IMG/VR virus record: IMGVR_UViG_3300006057_000001
Span: 1-39,286 of that record
Direction: 5' to 3' (one strand)
DNA length: 39,286 nt
Source: a virus
Each line of letters begins with the position of its first letter. Within the stretch, counting starts at the first letter, position 1. Shown piece after piece: positions 28,722 to 36,975 of this stretch. Below the pieces are notes generated by a model. The model did no database searches and was not told where the DNA came from. It saw only the letters and a program-made list of their open reading frames with translations. The position numbers and the translations under genes are program-made.

Positions 28722-28930
28722 GATTTCTTCCTTAGCTCAAAGTGAAAAACACCATCTGTAATGCTGAAAGCCAGCATGTCGCCGCCGGTGTCGTCCACTT
28801 CCGACAGCGGAATGCGCAGCGGGCTTCCCAGCCTTTTTAAAAAGACGATCAGCAATTGATGTTTGAAGTTGTCCAACACGGCCGCGTGCAGCAGCGCAAT
28901 CTCGCGCGCCAAATCGATGCCCTGCCCCAT
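28718..28930 (-). CDS. Hypothetical phage protein, 70 aa
   Basis: I place the start at ATG 28930, which has AAGGAG with spacing ~8. The product begins MGQGIDLAREIALLHAAVLD and continues with FKHQLLIVFLKRLGSPLRIP and a beta C-terminus (GDMLAFSITDGVFHFELRKK). This short pattern is common in phages downstream of the tail tip gene and has no known role. It overlaps the next gene by ATGA. Confidence 0.7.
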   Translation of the reverse strand: MGQGIDLAREIALLHAAVLDNFKHQLLIVFLKRLGSPLRIPLSEVDDTGGDMLAFSITDGVFHFELRKKS

Positions 28931-28956
28931 CGTTAATTCTCCTTGCCTGAACGTCC

Positions 28957-28987
28957 TTTTGTGTTGAGCTTTGCAGCCCAACCTACG
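28957..28987. repeat. GTTGAGC...GCCCAAC hairpin element after the tail tip gene
   Basis: GTTGAGCTTTGCAGCCCAAC, followed by CTACG, is a near-perfect hairpin between the tail tip gene (ends 28989) and the next gene. It is a member of the dispersed element found also at 17244, 24468 and 36953. It could be a terminator, processing site or host-type repeat. Confidence 0.6.
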
Positions 28988-28988
28988 A

Positions 28989-31900
28989 TTAAGCGGCCAT
29001 GACTAGCGGATATCCGCGCCCCACCGTCGTGCTGCGCTGGTACGCCTTGGCATAGATCGTGTCGCCCGGTATGAGGCCATCCGCTGTTTGTTGGGCGGCG
29101 GTGTAGGGCGTGGTAGGTGTCGTCAAGCCGCTGAACGTGTGTACCACCGTGGTATAGGAGCTGCTGCTGTAGATTTCCACGTCGTATAGTTCGATATCCT
29201 CGCCCAGCGGCACGTTGATACCCAGGGTGCCGGACACGCGTGTAGTTAACCTGGTGCGGCGAATGAAGCTGATGGTGGCGTTGTTGCTGGTGTCGCGCAG
29301 GATTTGCGGGTAGTAGGGCGAGAACGGTTTCAAACCGACGGCGTTATCGACAAATGGCAGCGGCGTAGCCGAACTTAGCGCGCGGCTCTTGGTGACTCCT
29401 CTAATGTAACGGGTGGCGCCGATATCCGCGTTGGTCGCCGCCACACGGCGCAACCCAGCGGTGCGCAGCAGCACGGCGCGCTCGCCGGCCACATGCCCGG
29501 TCATGGCCCACTCGGTACCGCGTCCGCCGCGCAATAATCCGCTCAATATATATTCGCCGGCACTGACCAGGGTGGCGGTGCGAAACTGGATGATCTCGCT
29601 GCCGATGAGCATGGCGTTTACGCTGAGGCTTGCGATCACGGCGGCATAGGTGCTGCTCGACAGCGTACCGGCGCCCAGGTTCACTGTGACGGTGTTCATC
29701 TCATCGAACACGCGCGGGCCGCTCCAGTCGCCCAGGATGGTGCTGCAACTGCCAAATACGGCGGACTCATCCACTGTCGTTTGCAGCCCGTAGGTGACGT
29801 CGTCGGTGCTGGAGAACACCGCAGCACCCTGCCAGGGCGTGGTGCTGCCCTTGGCGGCGACGTAGTAGCCGGCGTCGTTGTCGGCGTCCTGCAGGATGGG
29901 AATGTCCATCAGCCGTAGCGCCGTGTCGCCGATGGCCGCAACGGTGGTGGTGCTGGTGTAATCGTCCGCCGTGGTGCCGCTGGTAATCAATGCGGTGGCG
30001 TCGTCGATCACGGCGCGATAGGTCAGCAGCGGGTAGCTGTCGGTTTTTTCCACCAGGCGCAAGGTGAACGTGCTGCCGTCCGGCCCAGTGACCACCACGC
30101 GGTCGGTCGGCTCGTACGCGCAGTAATCGCCGAGCAGTGCAATGGTGGTGCCCACGCTGCCGGCGACGCGATCGAGCGCCATGGTTTCGACCACGCCTTG
30201 AGCGCGCGCGGCGGTGAGGCCCAGTGCCATGGTGCGTGATTCGACCGTCTCACTCGTAGCGGTGACGAGCCGGTCGCTCATCACCGTGCCAGGCTGATAG
30301 TCGTTGTCCAAGTTGACGAAACTTAAACTGATGTGCGCGGGGATTTCCAGATCGTTGCCCTGGCGCAGTGCCAGCGGTTCGGGTTGCTCGCCGCCCATGC
30401 TCGCGCCGAGGTCGAGATAAGGTACGCTGCCCACGGTGGCGGCGCCGCGCGGCTTGAAATAGATTTTGTCGGATTGCACCGACTCAAAATAAAAGGCGGC
30501 CTCTAACATTTCAATCACCGAGCGGCCGGATGAAATCTGATCCCATGCGAGGCTGTCCACCTTGTCGGTGATGGTCGAGAGCGCGGTAACATCGATCTGG
30601 CCGGCGGTAACGCCGCAGCGCAAACAGATATCGCTCACCACGCTGGCCACAGTTGGCGAGGCGACAGTGACGCGCGTAAGGTCGAGCGCGATGTTGGTCA
30701 TGACATCTGCGGATGCCAGCGTTGATGAAACCGCAGTGAACACGCCGCCGCCACAGGCCACTCGCCGCCAGTTACCTGTCGCAGCCGCGAGCGTTGTCCA
30801 AGTAACGCCACCATCAAGAGAATACATAGAGATATTCGACGCCACTGCCATCACCACACCGTTGCCCGCCGAAACACCTAACCATGTATCCGTGGTCGCA
30901 GGCGTGCGCGAGGTCCACGTGACGCCGCTATCGGAAGAGGTCATCACGTAATGCGCTCCACTGCCTACAGCGACATAATTGCCAGACGCATCATCGAAGC
31001 ATACTTTTTGCCATGTGCCGGTAGGAACCCCCGCGCACGCCGTCCACGTAACACCCGCATCATCAGAATACATTGCAGCGTTTGTACCCACGGCAACAAC
31101 GCGGGTCGTATGTGCGCAGCACCCGTTCCACGATACTGCGTCCTGCACTGCGCCATGCCGCTCTGTCCAACTGCCCCGCACTTCAGAATCTGCCGGCGAG
31201 GTAAATACTTCGCCGCCTCCAGCCGCGTAATACCCACCGACGGCAACGAACGTGCCTATGTGCGGGCTGAAACAGACATCTTTCAAATCAACAGTCAGGT
31301 TGGGGTCAGCGGTCACGGATTGCGTATGCCACGTTATCCCATCGGACGACCACTCAGTTGCGGTTGAGTTGCCATATACGCCACCTACGGCCACAACATG
31401 CCAGAAGCCGCAAGCAACCGCTTGCATATCATTCGAAAGGGTCTTGCGCAGCGTCCACGCAGATCCATCACTGTTGGAAGTCATGATACCGCCAGCTCCG
31501 CCATTGGCGCCGACCGCCACAAACATATTGCCGTACGCGTAACAAACCCCATTCCACCCAACAGAGGCATCGCCAGTGTGCGTGACCCACGCCGTAGGCG
31601 CACTACTCGCCGTCCCGTCGGCCACCACCTCGAAATTCAGATTGCGGATCTGGCCCGACGTGCCGAGTTTCCAGCCCTGAATGAATACGCTTGAACGCCC
31701 GCGAAGCGCCACGGCATTGGTGGCGCCGACCGCTGCCTCATAGGTTGGATCCGGCGTCTGGCTCGAACTGCCGGAATAGAATGTGATGCGATCCCACCGC
31801 CCGGTGTCGGCGCTCGCGGCGAGTGTGCCAAGGCTGGCATCGTCCGCCGCGCTCCAGATCAGCGTGCCATTTTCCCAGATGCGCCGGATCCCGATGCATT

Positions 31901-32276
31901 CGTTATCGGCGAGCCCAAACCATACATCCATCTGGTAGGTGATATTTTCGGTAAAGGTCTCCCCGCCGCCACCTCCGCCTTTGCCGCCACCGCCGCCGCT
32001 CACCGTCCAGGTGGTGATGGGTTGTAGATCAGAGTGCCACCAATCCTGTGCCGCCACGCGCGCCCTGCCACGGATGTAGGGGATGCACTGGCCGTAGTCG
32101 GTGCCGGTAACATGCAGACTGGTGAGTTGATCCTGGACTTTGTAGTCGTTGGGCTTTTTCGGCGGCGCGATGACCGACTGCAGGCCCGAACCGATGGAGT
32201 AACCCAGGGCCGCGCCCTGCGGCGATTCGGTGATGATGCCGCCGATGATGGCGCCAACGATGCCACCGATACTCAT
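28989..32276 (-). CDS. Tail tip/host-specificity protein (gp15-like) with Asp-box insert, 1095 aa
   Basis: The N-terminus (GGIVGAIIGGIITESPQGAA, LTSLHVTGTDYGQCIPYIRG) and C-terminus (SVNAMLIGSEIIQFRTATLV, YILSGLLRGGRGTEWAM) match the large tail tip protein of gene-transfer-agent-type tails, gp15/J equivalent. Between residues ~235 and ~520 there is an insert of six or more short repeats with the Asp-box pattern S.D.G.TW (SDDAGVTWTAC, SSDSGVTWTSR, SLDGGVTWTTL, SSDGITWHTQ), typical of a beta-propeller. The insert may bind glycans or receptors. It overlaps the NlpC gene by ATGA. Confidence 0.88.
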   Translation of the reverse strand: MSIGGIVGAIIGGIITESPQGAALGYSIGSGLQSVIAPPKKPNDYKVQDQLTSLHVTGTDYGQCIPYIRGRARVAAQDWWHSDLQPITTWTVSGGGGGKGGGGGGETFTENITYQMDVWFGLADNECIGIRRIWENGTLIWSAADDASLGTLAASADTGRWDRITFYSGSSSQTPDPTYEAAVGATNAVALRGRSSVFIQGWKLGTSGQIRNLNFEVVADGTASSAPTAWVTHTGDASVGWNGVCYAYGNMFVAVGANGGAGGIMTSNSDGSAWTLRKTLSNDMQAVACGFWHVVAVGGVYGNSTATEWSSDGITWHTQSVTADPNLTVDLKDVCFSPHIGTFVAVGGYYAAGGGEVFTSPADSEVRGSWTERHGAVQDAVSWNGCCAHTTRVVAVGTNAAMYSDDAGVTWTACAGVPTGTWQKVCFDDASGNYVAVGSGAHYVMTSSDSGVTWTSRTPATTDTWLGVSAGNGVVMAVASNISMYSLDGGVTWTTLAAATGNWRRVACGGGVFTAVSSTLASADVMTNIALDLTRVTVASPTVASVVSDICLRCGVTAGQIDVTALSTITDKVDSLAWDQISSGRSVIEMLEAAFYFESVQSDKIYFKPRGAATVGSVPYLDLGASMGGEQPEPLALRQGNDLEIPAHISLSFVNLDNDYQPGTVMSDRLVTATSETVESRTMALGLTAARAQGVVETMALDRVAGSVGTTIALLGDYCAYEPTDRVVVTGPDGSTFTLRLVEKTDSYPLLTYRAVIDDATALITSGTTADDYTSTTTVAAIGDTALRLMDIPILQDADNDAGYYVAAKGSTTPWQGAAVFSSTDDVTYGLQTTVDESAVFGSCSTILGDWSGPRVFDEMNTVTVNLGAGTLSSSTYAAVIASLSVNAMLIGSEIIQFRTATLVSAGEYILSGLLRGGRGTEWAMTGHVAGERAVLLRTAGLRRVAATNADIGATRYIRGVTKSRALSSATPLPFVDNAVGLKPFSPYYPQILRDTSNNATISFIRRTRLTTRVSGTLGINVPLGEDIELYDVEIYSSSSYTTVVHTFSGLTTPTTPYTAAQQTADGLIPGDTIYAKAYQRSTTVGRGYPLVMAA

Positions 32277-32710
32277 GACTCAACCCCTGGCAGCGAATAG
32301 GCGGCCACTACCCGGCACACGCGCGATACCATCAGCCGTGTCTCGATCACGCGCGGCGGCTGCGCGGTGTTGGCTGCGTGAATCAGGCTCAACCCGCCGT
32401 GCAGATAATCTCCGAGGATTCCCAGATGCTGCGGATGGCGGTCGGTGATGATACAGATCGCGTCACCCGGCTGCATGGCGCCGATGGGGATGCGCGTCAT
32501 GTACTGGTCGCACTGCTTGATCATGCTCAAGCCATCGGGGATTTGAATATAGGGCTCGACATCCCAATCCGGCGCGCACAGGCCCAGCTCGCGCATGACG
32601 CAAATGATCAGCCCGGCGCAATCGATGCCGATGCCCGGCTGGCGCTCCAAGTGATGCCAGGGCGTGCCGAGGTAGGAGCGTGCTACGCGCACGATGTCTT
32701 GGCGGCTCAT
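32273..32710 (-). CDS. NlpC/P60-type tail peptidase, 145 aa
   Basis: The catalytic Cys lies in GIGIDCAGLIICVMRELGL and the His in HPQHLGILGDYLHGG, the NlpC/P60 arrangement of gp14-like tail assembly peptidases. It should cleave peptidoglycan during infection or process the tail tip. Position between hub and tip genes is identical to GTA-type tail clusters. Overlaps with both neighbours are ATGA. Confidence 0.9.
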   Translation of the reverse strand: MSRQDIVRVARSYLGTPWHHLERQPGIGIDCAGLIICVMRELGLCAPDWDVEPYIQIPDGLSMIKQCDQYMTRIPIGAMQPGDAICIITDRHPQHLGILGDYLHGGLSLIHAANTAQPPRVIETRLMVSRVCRVVAAYSLPGVES

Positions 32711-33582
32711 ACATTCACCAGCACGCCCTTGGTGAGCGCATCGAAGCCCTGGCGGTCTTTTTCGCCGCCGAAGTTAGCCAGGTTGTTGAATTTATTTTTG
32801 CAATCCTCCTCCCAGCGCTTGCGGCAGCCGACCACGGCGGTGAAGGTGTCGCCAATGACCACGGTGTGCAACATCGCGCGCGCGAGCTGAAATGTTCCAT
32901 CGGCGGCGTAATAGGATACCTTGGCGGTGAGGCCGGCATTCAACCCGGTCAGCCAGATCACCTCGCCCTCGCCAAAATAATCAGCGGCCTCGGTACGCGC
33001 ACTATCCCGAAACACCTGGTTACTGGTGACGCCGGTGACGGCGGCCGACACGGTAAACGGCGCGCCGCTGATGGTCTTGCGGCACAGTCCGCCGGTGTAT
33101 TTGGTGGTAGAGCCCAGGCGATACCTGCAGGTGCGCTGCGAGGCGCTGCCCACTGGTTGCTGCAGGTACTGGATGAGCGAGCGCAACTCGGCGGTGACGA
33201 TATTCAGATTGATGCCGAGCTCGCCCAGGGTGCCGGCAAGCAGCGTGTCGATGCCATCGCTGATGCTGGCATAGTTGTAGCGGAAAATCGTAAAGGCGGC
33301 GTTGCGCCACACGCCCGACAGAATATCGGCAGTGGTGAAAATGCTGCCGTCGTGCAGGGCTTTTAATTCGAGATTGCCCACGGCGAGGTTGGCGGCAGTG
33401 ACGATGCTGGTGACATCGAGGCCCGGATTACTCTTGTAGAGTACACCCGAGATCGTGTCGTCGATGTCGTGCGAGGTGAGCGCCAGTACTGTGGCGTCGC
33501 TGCGCGTGATGCGTAGCGCGGTGGCGAGCGTGGTGCTGCGCGTGGCGACGTGAGTCGCCAGCGCGCTGGGCAACGATTTCAC
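32707..33582 (-). CDS. Tail hub protein, DUF2163 family, 291 aa
   Basis: The GTG at 33582 overlaps the upstream stop (GTGA) and gives 291 aa; the frame is open upstream, but this start fits. The N-terminus reads LATHVATRSTTLATALRITR and continues FTSHDIDD-like and YNYASISDGIDTLLAGTLGE. A C-terminal domain of ~80 residues has CRYRLGSTTKYTGGLCRKTI, with GDTFTAVVGCRKRWEEDCKN at the end. Size and Cys-rich C-terminus fit DUF2163/BR0599 proteins of GTA-like tails. It is the hub between distal tail protein and peptidase. Confidence 0.85.
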   Translation of the reverse strand: MKSLPSALATHVATRSTTLATALRITRSDATVLALTSHDIDDTISGVLYKSNPGLDVTSIVTAANLAVGNLELKALHDGSIFTTADILSGVWRNAAFTIFRYNYASISDGIDTLLAGTLGELGINLNIVTAELRSLIQYLQQPVGSASQRTCRYRLGSTTKYTGGLCRKTISGAPFTVSAAVTGVTSNQVFRDSARTEAADYFGEGEVIWLTGLNAGLTAKVSYYAADGTFQLARAMLHTVVIGDTFTAVVGCRKRWEEDCKNKFNNLANFGGEKDRQGFDALTKGVLVNV

Positions 33583-34154
33583 ACGCGCACCTCGATGATC
33601 GGGATCGCACTCCAATCGTAGACCGCATAGCTCATCCACACCGGCAGCATCTTGTCGGTGTTAAAGCGCACCGGAAAATCGAACTCGCCGGTCCAGCTCG
33701 TAGGTGAGGCGCCGGAGACTTTGGTGATGATGCCGGTGGTGGTATCCAGCGTGTAGCTACCCCCGCCGGCAATCACCGCGCCGGCGATCGGCTTTTGAAT
33801 TTTGCGCGCCATGCTGATGGCGCCGATGGTGTAGGTTTTATACATCTGCCAGGTCGTGCCCGACAGCGCGACCAACGTGCCCTGGCTGCCGGTGGCGGTG
33901 TAGTCGTTGTAGTTCTTAAACCGAAAGCCGTGGTGCATGCCGGCCACCGAATGGAAAAAGGCCAGCAGGTCATCGAGATCGGATTGCGATTTGACGCCAT
34001 GCGAGACATCGCCCTCGTGTAGCGGCATGCTCCAGTTTTGATTGTTGGCCTCGGCGCCGCCAATGTTGCGCGCCACGGTCGTCGAATACACCGGACCGAA
34101 CTTGCTGCCCACGCTAATCGCCTCCGGAAAGCGAGGGGTTTCCTTGAAACTCAT
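33579..34154 (-). CDS. Distal tail protein, DUF2460 family, 191 aa
   Basis: Motifs of DUF2460 are visible: FKETPRFPEAISVGSKFGPV, YSTTVARNIGGAEANNQNW, LLAFFHSVAGMHHGFRFKNY and GIITKVSG, then FDFPVRFNTDKM. This family forms the distal tail ring in GTA-type siphoviruses. Its start overlaps the tape measure stop as TGATG. It is followed by the DUF2163 hub, as in those clusters. Confidence 0.9.
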   Translation of the reverse strand: MSFKETPRFPEAISVGSKFGPVYSTTVARNIGGAEANNQNWSMPLHEGDVSHGVKSQSDLDDLLAFFHSVAGMHHGFRFKNYNDYTATGSQGTLVALSGTTWQMYKTYTIGAISMARKIQKPIAGAVIAGGGSYTLDTTTGIITKVSGASPTSWTGEFDFPVRFNTDKMLPVWMSYAVYDWSAIPIIEVRV

Positions 34155-36292
34155 CAGGTATTCCTTGCCGCGGCGCGCTGCACGCCTTCATAGGCCGCGG
34201 CGGCGATCTGGGCTTGCGAGCGGTTATCCACGGCGCCGCTGATGGTGAATTGGTTCACCACGGTAACGCTTTTGCTTGGCGTGGCGCGCTGCTGTTCAGG
34301 CGTCTGCACAATGACCCGCTCGCCCGGCGTAACATGCAATTGCGCCAGTTGCGAATCGGTGCCGCCGCTGCCGCCGACATCCCAGCTGCCGCCGGTCGCC
34401 CCGTAGGGCACATCCGCCAGGGTGCCGCCAAAGGGCGTTGCGGCTAAGGTGCTATACGATGTGCCACCCCAGCCCAGATAATTCATCGCCTGGCCGATAT
34501 AGCCGCCGAACTGGTCGCTGCCGCCCCGTGAAAAGGTGCGGCCGAATAGCAAAGCCTTGGCCTCGGCGGCCAGCGTGTCGGCCACCATTTTGTCGAGCGT
34601 GCTTTTGATATTGGTGCCGAAGTCTTTAAGATTGCCTTGCATCACATCAAAGAAAAAGCCGCTCATCGAGTGTTCCATTTCGGTGGCTGCCCTGTGCCAG
34701 ATTTGCACGGATTGCTTTGCGGTGTCCTGCTGTTCTTTGAGATAGTCTTGCCAGCGTTGATCGGATTCATGCGCGGTCGCATTCGCGGTGAGTTCTTTAT
34801 CGAGCGCGGCGCGGAAGTGATCGATGGCGTCGGCGCTTAGGCCGACGGTGTCGGCTTCGAGCTTGCGCATGGCGATCGCGCGCTCGCGTGCAGCTGTATC
34901 CAGGCCGATCAGCGAGGTCTCAAACTGTAAATTGTCGATCGTCTGCTTCGCCGCGCGCTGCTGGGCGAGGCGTGCGTCGGCTTCGGCCTGCAGCGCGTCT
35001 TCGGCTTTTTTGGACGCAGCGGCTTCGAGCAGCGCCACATCGAGCTCGGCCTTGCGGATCTCCATGTCGCGAAGTTTCACATCAACCAGCATGGCCGTGG
35101 TGCGAAGTTCTTCGCGCTGCGCCGGCGTGATAAGACTGTATTTCTGCCGCGCCAGATCGAGGTTGAGCTTTTCCAGCACGCTCGATTGCTTGTCGAGTTC
35201 GAGCTTTTTGGTGAGACCATCCATCAGCGAATCAAAGCCGCTGTCTTTGCCGGCGCCGCCGCGATCCTTGGGTGGGATCACAAAATCAAGCTGCGGCTTG
35301 GCGCGCATGCGCAGGTCGTTGGCGTCGAGCGAGCCTTCGCCGCTGGTGGCCAGCGCCTGCTGGCGCTGCTGATATTTCAAAAACGCGATGCGCTCAAGGT
35401 CACCCTTGTTCAGCAAATCGGCATCCGCAGCGCCGCCCCGGAAACCGGACGGCATGCGCTGCCTATTGGCCACATTGGCCGTACGCTGGTCGATATCGGC
35501 CTGCAGGCTTTCGATGTTACCGCGGATGCTGCGAAACGGATTGATGGTGCCCAGGGTGAGCAATGCAGCACCCAGGCTGCCGGTAATCTTGATGCCCTCA
35601 CGCATCTGATCGACCAGCGAACCGAGCACCGGGATCACCAGGGTGGCGATGCCGTTTTTGGTTTCCTGCATCTGGCCATTGAGGCGCGCCCAGCTTTTCT
35701 CCAGCTCGCGCGCTGCCATCGCCTGCTCGGTGGTGACCTTGCCGTTCAAAGTACCTTGCTCGCCCAGCTCTTTCAGGTAGGGCAGCATCGAGGCGCCGGA
35801 CTTGCCCATTAGCGCCATGGCGACCGCGACCTTGGCGGCGCCATCCTCGAACTTGTTGAGCGCGATGGCGATGTCGAGCATGGCCTCGCCGGGCTTTTTG
35901 GCGCGCACCTCTTCGATGTTCAGGCCCAACGATTTGATGGCGACGCCAGCGGCTTTACCGTCATCATCCGCAGAGTTCATATTCTTGGCGAGCTTGGTGA
36001 GCGCACCGCCCAGTTGGTCCATCTCCACGCCAGATACCTTGGCCACTTTGGCCAGGCCCGACAGCGTCTGCACGCTGTCGCCGGTGGTCTGCGACATTTC
36101 CATCAAGGCCGCGCGTGCGCTGACCGCCTTCGCGACGAACGCGGTCATGGCAACGCCGCCGGTGAGCGCCGCTGTCAAGGCCACGAAACTGCCATTCAGC
36201 TCACCCATTGCGCCTTGCACGCTTTTAAACACGCGCGTGGCGTTGTCGATCGCGGTGATCTGGAATTCGGTTTTTTCGATGTTGGTGCCCAT
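34154..36292 (-). CDS. Tail tape measure protein, 712 aa
   Basis: The product starts MGTNIEKTEFQITAIDNATR and has an N-terminal helical part (MTAFVAKAVSARAALMEMSQ) and the TMP core signature (LAKVAKVSGVEMDQLGGALT, LAKNMNSADDDGKAAGVAIK). It then has a hydrophobic segment (GIATLVIPVLGSLVDQMREG) and long coiled coil (LRDMEIRKAELDVALLEAAA, AEADARLAQQRAAKQTIDNL). Its length sets the tail length. At about 0.15 nm per residue the tail would be about 105 nm. It overlaps the distal tail gene. Confidence 0.93.
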   Translation of the reverse strand: MGTNIEKTEFQITAIDNATRVFKSVQGAMGELNGSFVALTAALTGGVAMTAFVAKAVSARAALMEMSQTTGDSVQTLSGLAKVAKVSGVEMDQLGGALTKLAKNMNSADDDGKAAGVAIKSLGLNIEEVRAKKPGEAMLDIAIALNKFEDGAAKVAVAMALMGKSGASMLPYLKELGEQGTLNGKVTTEQAMAARELEKSWARLNGQMQETKNGIATLVIPVLGSLVDQMREGIKITGSLGAALLTLGTINPFRSIRGNIESLQADIDQRTANVANRQRMPSGFRGGAADADLLNKGDLERIAFLKYQQRQQALATSGEGSLDANDLRMRAKPQLDFVIPPKDRGGAGKDSGFDSLMDGLTKKLELDKQSSVLEKLNLDLARQKYSLITPAQREELRTTAMLVDVKLRDMEIRKAELDVALLEAAASKKAEDALQAEADARLAQQRAAKQTIDNLQFETSLIGLDTAARERAIAMRKLEADTVGLSADAIDHFRAALDKELTANATAHESDQRWQDYLKEQQDTAKQSVQIWHRAATEMEHSMSGFFFDVMQGNLKDFGTNIKSTLDKMVADTLAAEAKALLFGRTFSRGGSDQFGGYIGQAMNYLGWGGTSYSTLAATPFGGTLADVPYGATGGSWDVGGSGGTDSQLAQLHVTPGERVIVQTPEQQRATPSKSVTVVNQFTISGAVDNRSQAQIAAAAYEGVQRAAARNT

Positions 36293-36306
36293 GGGCGTGC
36301 CTCGTG

Positions 36307-36903
36307 TTACACCAAGCTGCTGCGGTAGGAGAGTTCAGCCGCAAAGTTTTTACTGAAGGTTTCAGCGGCCAGACGCTTCAGTACTGCCTGCACGTTTTTG
36401 TTCACAAACGCGCGCGGCAGCGACAGGCTGCTCAACTCGGCGATAGGCAGGTCGTTCTTTTTCTGTGTGAGGCGACTGCCGGGACCGAAACGGAACACCA
36501 AAGGCTTTACCGATTTCACACGGACAAACACGCCTTTGTGACCGCTTTTCATGGTGGCGATGAAGGCGTGCGGGATCAACTTGCGCCCACGCTTGATTTG
36601 GACGCTAACGCCTTTCTTCGTTTGCCGCGCGCTGAAATCAATCAATGGAATGCGGTCGCCTTTTAAGGTAATGATGGCCTCTAGTTGATCGCGCCGCGCC
36701 CGGGTGATCTTCAGTTCATCGCGGATGGCACCTGCTTTCAAACCCGGATACTCAGCGCGGATCTCGCGCACCGCCGCCGCCCGCACGGTGGTGGCAGTGC
36801 GGTTCAGCGCACTCACGGTGGCTTTTTCTTCCACGTCCTTGGCGAGCGTGCCGAAGCGCTTGCGCACATCTTCGAGGTTGCTTTTGATTTGCACCTGGAT
36901 CAT
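36307..36903 (-). CDS. Minor tail protein Z-like, 198 aa
   Basis: MIQVQIKSNLEDVRKRFGTL, ALNRTATTVRAAAVREIRAE and IRDELKITRARRDQLEAIIT match the layout of prophage minor tail Z proteins (lambda gpZ type), which shape the tail-head connection. An alpha/beta middle with many Lys follows (LIDFSARQTKKGVSVQIKRG, HAFIATMKSGHKGVFVRV). The gene lies after the tail chaperones rather than before the tube gene, unlike lambda. No ribosome site is visible; upstream is heptamer repeat. Confidence 0.75.
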   Translation of the reverse strand: MIQVQIKSNLEDVRKRFGTLAKDVEEKATVSALNRTATTVRAAAVREIRAEYPGLKAGAIRDELKITRARRDQLEAIITLKGDRIPLIDFSARQTKKGVSVQIKRGRKLIPHAFIATMKSGHKGVFVRVKSVKPLVFRFGPGSRLTQKKNDLPIAELSSLSLPRAFVNKNVQAVLKRLAAETFSKNFAAELSYRSSLV

Positions 36904-36906
36904 GTG

Positions 36907-36940
36907 GCGGCTCGTGGTTCGTGGGTCGTGGGTCGTGGTT
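36907..36940. repeat. GTGGNTC heptamer run upstream of the Z-like gene
   Basis: The minus strand reads ACCACGACCCACGACCCACG; the plus strand shows GTGGTTC, GTGGGTC, GTGGGTC and GTGGTT in tandem. The same type of 7-bp run occurs at 3056-3085 and 3690-3762. Here it occupies the leader of the Z-like gene. Confidence 0.7.
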
Positions 36941-36952
36941 GACGGGGCGTGA

Positions 36953-36975
36953 GCCGGGTTGCAAAGCCCAACTTA
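36953..36975. repeat. Short GGGTTGCAAAGCCC element
   Basis: GGGTTGCAAAGCCCAACTTA overlaps the end of the tail chaperone extension (stop at 36973-36975). It is a weak member of the dispersed element seen at 24468 and 28957. Confidence 0.4.

Noticed and set aside
30951-31367. Plus-strand frames opposite the tail tip gene
   Set aside because: Antisense shadows of the Asp-box region.
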